A stretch of DNA of 64,000 bases from Heliorestis acidaminivorans. GTDB taxonomy: Bacteria > Bacillota > Desulfitobacteriia > Heliobacteriales > Heliobacteriaceae. Shown here piece after piece: positions 60,898-64,000 of this stretch. The position numbers and the translations under genes are program-made. The first letter of the stretch is position 1; every line of letters starts with the position of its first letter. The notes below the pieces were generated by a model, which was given only the letters and a program-made list of their open reading frames with translations, had not been told where the DNA came from and ran no database searches. The stretch lies in NCBI RefSeq assembly GCF_008933955.1, contig NZ_WBXO01000002.1, positions 365,089 to 429,088 of the forward strand. Reading direction: 5' to 3'.

Positions 60898-63333
60898 ATG
60901 ACCGAAGTGGTTGGAAAAGTTTTACCAATTAGATTAGAAGATGAAATGAAAAAGTCCTTCTTAGACTATTCTATGAGCGTCATTGTTTCGAGAGCACTGC
61001 CTGATGTAAGAGACGGTCTCAAACCCGTTCATAGAAGAATTCTTTATACTCTCCATGAAACAGGTCGATCCCCGGAAAAACCTTATAGCAAATCAGCCGG
61101 TCTTGTCGGTGATGTAATGGGTCGCTACCACCCCCATGGTGATGCGGCTATTTACGATGCTATTGTCCGACTAGTTCAAAACTTTGCTTCTCGCTACCCT
61201 CTAATTGATGGTCATGGAAACTTTGGTTCTATCGATGGAGATCCAGCGGCGGCCATGCGTTATACAGAATTACGCATGGCTAAGATTACTTCTCATATTC
61301 TTACAGATATTGAGAAGAATACAGTCGACTATAAGCCTAACTATGATGATAAGCGACAAGAACCAATTGTACTACCTGCTCGTGTACCTAATCTTTTAGT
61401 TAATGGTTCTTCTGGTATTGCTGTTGGTATGGCTACTAACATTCCTCCCCACAACCTTGGAGAAGTAGTTGATGCCGTCATTATGATGATTGAAGATCCT
61501 AATGTATCATCAGAAGATCTCATGAAAGCTATCAAAGGGCCAGATTTCCCTACTGGTGGATTAATCATGGGCAGAGAGGGCATTCGACAAGCCTACTTAA
61601 CTGGTCGAGGCAGTGTAGTAATGAGAGCAAAGACACGCATCGAAAAGATGAACGGCGGCAAGATGCGTATTCTTGTTCATGAAATACCTTATCAAGTCAA
61701 TAAGTCTCGTCTTTTAGAGCGGATTGCTGATCTAGTAAGAGATAAGCGTATTGATGGCATAACAGACCTGCGCGACGAATCAGACCGTAAAGGTATGCAA
61801 ATTGTCATTGAGTTGCGACGAGATGCTAACCCACAAGTTGTCTTAAATCAACTCTTCAAGCAGACTCAATTGCAAGATACATTTGGTGTCATTTTACTAG
61901 CTCTTGTAGATGGTGTCCCCAAAGTATTGGCGCTTCGTGATCTGATCTACTACTACCTAGAGCACCAAAAAGAAGTTATCGTTCGACGGACTCGTTATGA
62001 TTTAGAAAAAGCAGAAGCAAGAGCCCATATTCTAGAGGGCTTGCGTATTGCTATTGATAACATCGATCGAATTATTGAAATCATCCGTAACTCACCGACA
62101 GAAGATGCAGCTCGTCCTCGTTTAATGGGTGAATTCTCTTTAAGTGACAAACAAGCCCAAGCTATCTTAGAGATGCGTCTCAAAAGGCTGGCTGGTTTGG
62201 AGCGGGAAAAAATTGAAGAAGAATATCAAGCTTTACTTAATGACATTGCCTACTATAATGCCGTATTAAATTCTGAAAAAATGGTACTAGACATTATTCA
62301 AAAAGAAATCAAAGATATCAAAACCAAGTTTTCCGATGAAAGAAGATCAGAAATTACTTCTGCCGGTAGTGATTTCAACGTAGAAGATCTAATCGCTGAA
62401 GAAGATGCCGTGATCACTATTACTCACAATGGATATATTAAACGCTTGCCTGTAAATACATACAAGGCACAGCATCGTGGTGGTCGTGGTGTTACTGGAA
62501 TGGGAACTAAGGAAGATGATGTTTTAGAACTTCTATTCATTACTACTACCCATCATAATCTGCTCTTTTTCACTAACCGAGGAAAAGTTTATCGCCTCAA
62601 AGCTCATGAGATTCCAGAAGCTTCGCGAATAGCGAAAGGAACAGCTATTGTAAATCTCTTGGCTATCTCAGGTGAAGAGAAAATAACAGCCGTCTTCCCT
62701 GTCAAAGATTACGATCCCGATCATTATCTTTTTATGGCAACTCGAAAAGGCGTCGTCAAAAAAACACCTGTACAAGATTACGATCGCTCGCGCAAAGACG
62801 GTATCATCGCCTTGAATCTAGATGAAGGCGATGAACTTATAAGTGTAAGAATGACTGACGGACAGAGTGATGTCTTGCTTGTTACCTATAAAGGAATGGC
62901 TGTTCGCTTTAATGAAACTGATGTTCGCACTATGGGTAGAGTTGCTCGTGGTGTCAAAGGTATTGATCTGGTCAGTGATGATTACTTATCGGCTATGGAA
63001 ATCGTTAAAGATGATGATGATTTACTCATGATCTCGGAAAGCGGTGTAGGCAAGCGGACTTCTCTATCTGAATATAGGAAACAACGTCGTGGTGGCAAAG
63101 GTATCATGGTCATGCGTTTGACGGACCGAACTGGCATGGTAGCAGGTGTTAAAGTAGTTCGCACTGGTGATGAAGTTATGGTTATTTCTTCAGAAGGTGT
63201 AGTTATCCGTCTTGTTGTTGATGAGATCAGCAAGCTTAGCAGAATGACACAAGGCGTTAACATTATGCGCATGAGCAAAGATGATAAAGTAGTTGCCCTT
63301 GCTCGCGTAGCCATGAAAGAAGAAGAAGTCTAA
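60898..63333 (+). CDS. gyrA: DNA gyrase subunit A
   Basis: 811 residues. [52 protein letters not shown] and the catalytic Tyr in [11 protein letters not shown] form the breakage-reunion domain. Six beta-pinwheel repeats at the C-terminus contain the GyrA box RGGRGVTGM (QHRGGRG). In the quinolone-determining region the segment reads [12 protein letters not shown], with Ala where many species have Ser83. I use ATG 60898 rather than GTG 60886, which is too near the GGAG. A degenerate repeat of AGAAGTCTA (63324, 63345) spans the stop. Confidence 0.96.
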   Translation: MTEVVGKVLPIRLEDEMKKSFLDYSMSVIVSRALPDVRDGLKPVHRRILYTLHETGRSPEKPYSKSAGLVGDVMGRYHPHGDAAIYDAIVRLVQNFASRYPLIDGHGNFGSIDGDPAAAMRYTELRMAKITSHILTDIEKNTVDYKPNYDDKRQEPIVLPARVPNLLVNGSSGIAVGMATNIPPHNLGEVVDAVIMMIEDPNVSSEDLMKAIKGPDFPTGGLIMGREGIRQAYLTGRGSVVMRAKTRIEKMNGGKMRILVHEIPYQVNKSRLLERIADLVRDKRIDGITDLRDESDRKGMQIVIELRRDANPQVVLNQLFKQTQLQDTFGVILLALVDGVPKVLALRDLIYYYLEHQKEVIVRRTRYDLEKAEARAHILEGLRIAIDNIDRIIEIIRNSPTEDAARPRLMGEFSLSDKQAQAILEMRLKRLAGLEREKIEEEYQALLNDIAYYNAVLNSEKMVLDIIQKEIKDIKTKFSDERRSEITSAGSDFNVEDLIAEEDAVITITHNGYIKRLPVNTYKAQHRGGRGVTGMGTKEDDVLELLFITTTHHNLLFFTNRGKVYRLKAHEIPEASRIAKGTAIVNLLAISGEEKITAVFPVKDYDPDHYLFMATRKGVVKKTPVQDYDRSRKDGIIALNLDEGDELISVRMTDGQSDVLLVTYKGMAVRFNETDVRTMGRVARGVKGIDLVSDDYLSAMEIVKDDDDLLMISESGVGKRTSLSEYRKQRRGGKGIMVMRLTDRTGMVAGVKVVRTGDEVMVISSEGVVIRLVVDEISKLSRMTQGVNIMRMSKDDKVVALARVAMKEEEV

Positions 63334-63429
63334 CTTTTAGAAAAAGAAGTCTATCTTGAAGAAGAAGCCTTTCTTTTATTACGATTTGTTTTCATTATAG
63401 GGGTTACACTTTTTGAACAGGTCTGAGTA

Positions 63430-63481
63430 TTTTATAAAAGGAAGGACAAGAGATGAAATTCTTGCCCTTTCTTTTTTTCTA
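63430..63481 (+). terminator. probable gyrA terminator
   Basis: An imperfect stem AAGGACAAGA / TCTTGCCCTT (one A.C mismatch) followed by CTTTCTTTTTTTC. About 110 nt past the gyrA stop. Confidence 0.55.
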
Positions 63482-63675
63482 GCTACACAGTTTTATAAAA
63501 ACTAGTCTGCTCGTAAGCTAACCGTTAGCCTCAATAATTAAGATAGAAGAAAAAATATCATCAAAGATGTTGACACTCTCTATAGCAACATGATAGAATA
63601 GCTTTCGTGCCACAACAGAAGAAACAAACGAGGCAAACAACTTAGAAGTACAAAGCAATTGGAAAAAAATAAGTA

Positions 63676-63917
63676 TTGCCTTAATCGAAACAACGTGGTA
63701 TAGTATTGACTTGTCGCTAGGAAATAGCGGTGAGACATCTGGTCCTTGAAAATCAAACAGTTGTAAAAAAAGTCAAGCGTGCGAAACGTCGAAGCCGAAA
63801 GGCAGAGACACCAATCAATTTAAGTCAATTAGAGCTTGTCAAAGCTCCGGAATATAAGGATATAAAGGATGTTAACCGCTATTGCCATCCATGGCGCGGT
63901 TAACTCCGTAAAATCCA
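63676..63917 (+). promoter_or_regulatory. rRNA operon promoter and 16S leader
   Basis: TTGCCT (63676-63681) and TATAGT (63699-63704) with a 17-nt spacer form a good sigma-A promoter. The leader contains a boxA-like GGTCCTTGAAAATC (63741-63754). Just before the 16S start are hairpins GTTAACCGC / GCGGTTAAC and CCGTAAAAT / ATTTTACGG, probable processing stems. The region 63482-63675 before the promoter shows nothing I can name. Confidence 0.72.
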
Positions 63918-64000
63918 TTTTACGGAGAGTTTGATCCTGGCTCAGGACGAACGCTGGCGGCATGCCTAACACATGCAAGTCGAACGGAGTCGATTAAGTA
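63918..64000 (+). rRNA. rrs: 16S ribosomal RNA, 5' end (cut by the window)
   Basis: Starts with the universal GAGTTTGATCCTGGCTCAG (from about 63926), then GACGAACGCTGGCGGC and CACATGCAAGTCGAACGGAG, a Firmicute-like 5' end. Only about 83 nt lie in the window. The gene head is co-directional with replication from oriC. Confidence 0.98.

Overview
The window reads as a single low-GC chromosomal segment from an anaerobic, endospore-forming Firmicute of the Clostridia. The evidence is spoIIR, a YyaC-type spore protease, rubrerythrin, a Ni-CO dehydrogenase operon, a selenocysteine tRNA with SelB, and a classic origin block (rpmH-dnaA-dnaN-recF-remB-gyrB-gyrA-rRNA). A Heliobacteriaceae/Peptococcaceae relative would fit, but that is inference; no photosynthesis gene is seen here.

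Layout. 0-7 kb: an AMP-forming acetyl-CoA synthetase preceded by a DnaA-box cluster, an MFS transporter, a DUF441 protein, the sulfolactate pair comB/comA and a CBS-ACT protein. 7.4-12.2 kb: a large hybrid sensor kinase and an HD-GYP response regulator. 12.2-23 kb: an accessory-looking region bounded by two direct copies of a uppP-tlyC block. In the first copy uppP is gutted and tlyC intact; in the second uppP is intact and tlyC frameshifted. Between them lie an orphan AT-rich ParA/partner pair, a cooS-cooF-FAD oxidoreductase operon and an ArsR-like regulator. 23-31 kb: selC, a probable 6S RNA, spoIIR, an orphan branched-chain amino-acid-type binding protein, selB, an SLH/DUF4855 surface protein and a YkvI-type permease. 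31-39.6 kb: yyaC, a bactofilin-LytM peptidase pair, the larE-larB-larC set for the nickel-pincer cofactor (larC split by a -1 frameshift at an A10 run), a D-threonine-aldolase-like enzyme and a cysteine desulfurase.

39.6-64 kb is the origin domain. On the minus strand run rpmH, rnpA, yidD, yidC, jag, mnmE, mnmG, rsmG, parA and parB, with five parS sites. On the plus strand are dnaA, dnaN, recF, remB, gyrB, gyrA and the start of 16S rRNA. oriC lies in the rpmH-dnaA and dnaA-dnaN gaps.

The most striking observation is that the chromosomal parA (soj) is interrupted exactly inside its P-loop codons (KGGVG^KTTT) by a 1.8-kb group II intron. Its encoded protein keeps the maturase domain X but has lost the reverse-transcriptase catalytic residues (YADD reads YEDQ). 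The host would therefore need splicing to make its segregation ATPase, while the intron looks unable to retrohome by itself. Other points worth checking are a DnaA-box inverted repeat behind gyrB, a parS site embedded in the rsmG terminator hairpin, and short tandem duplications lying over several stop codons.
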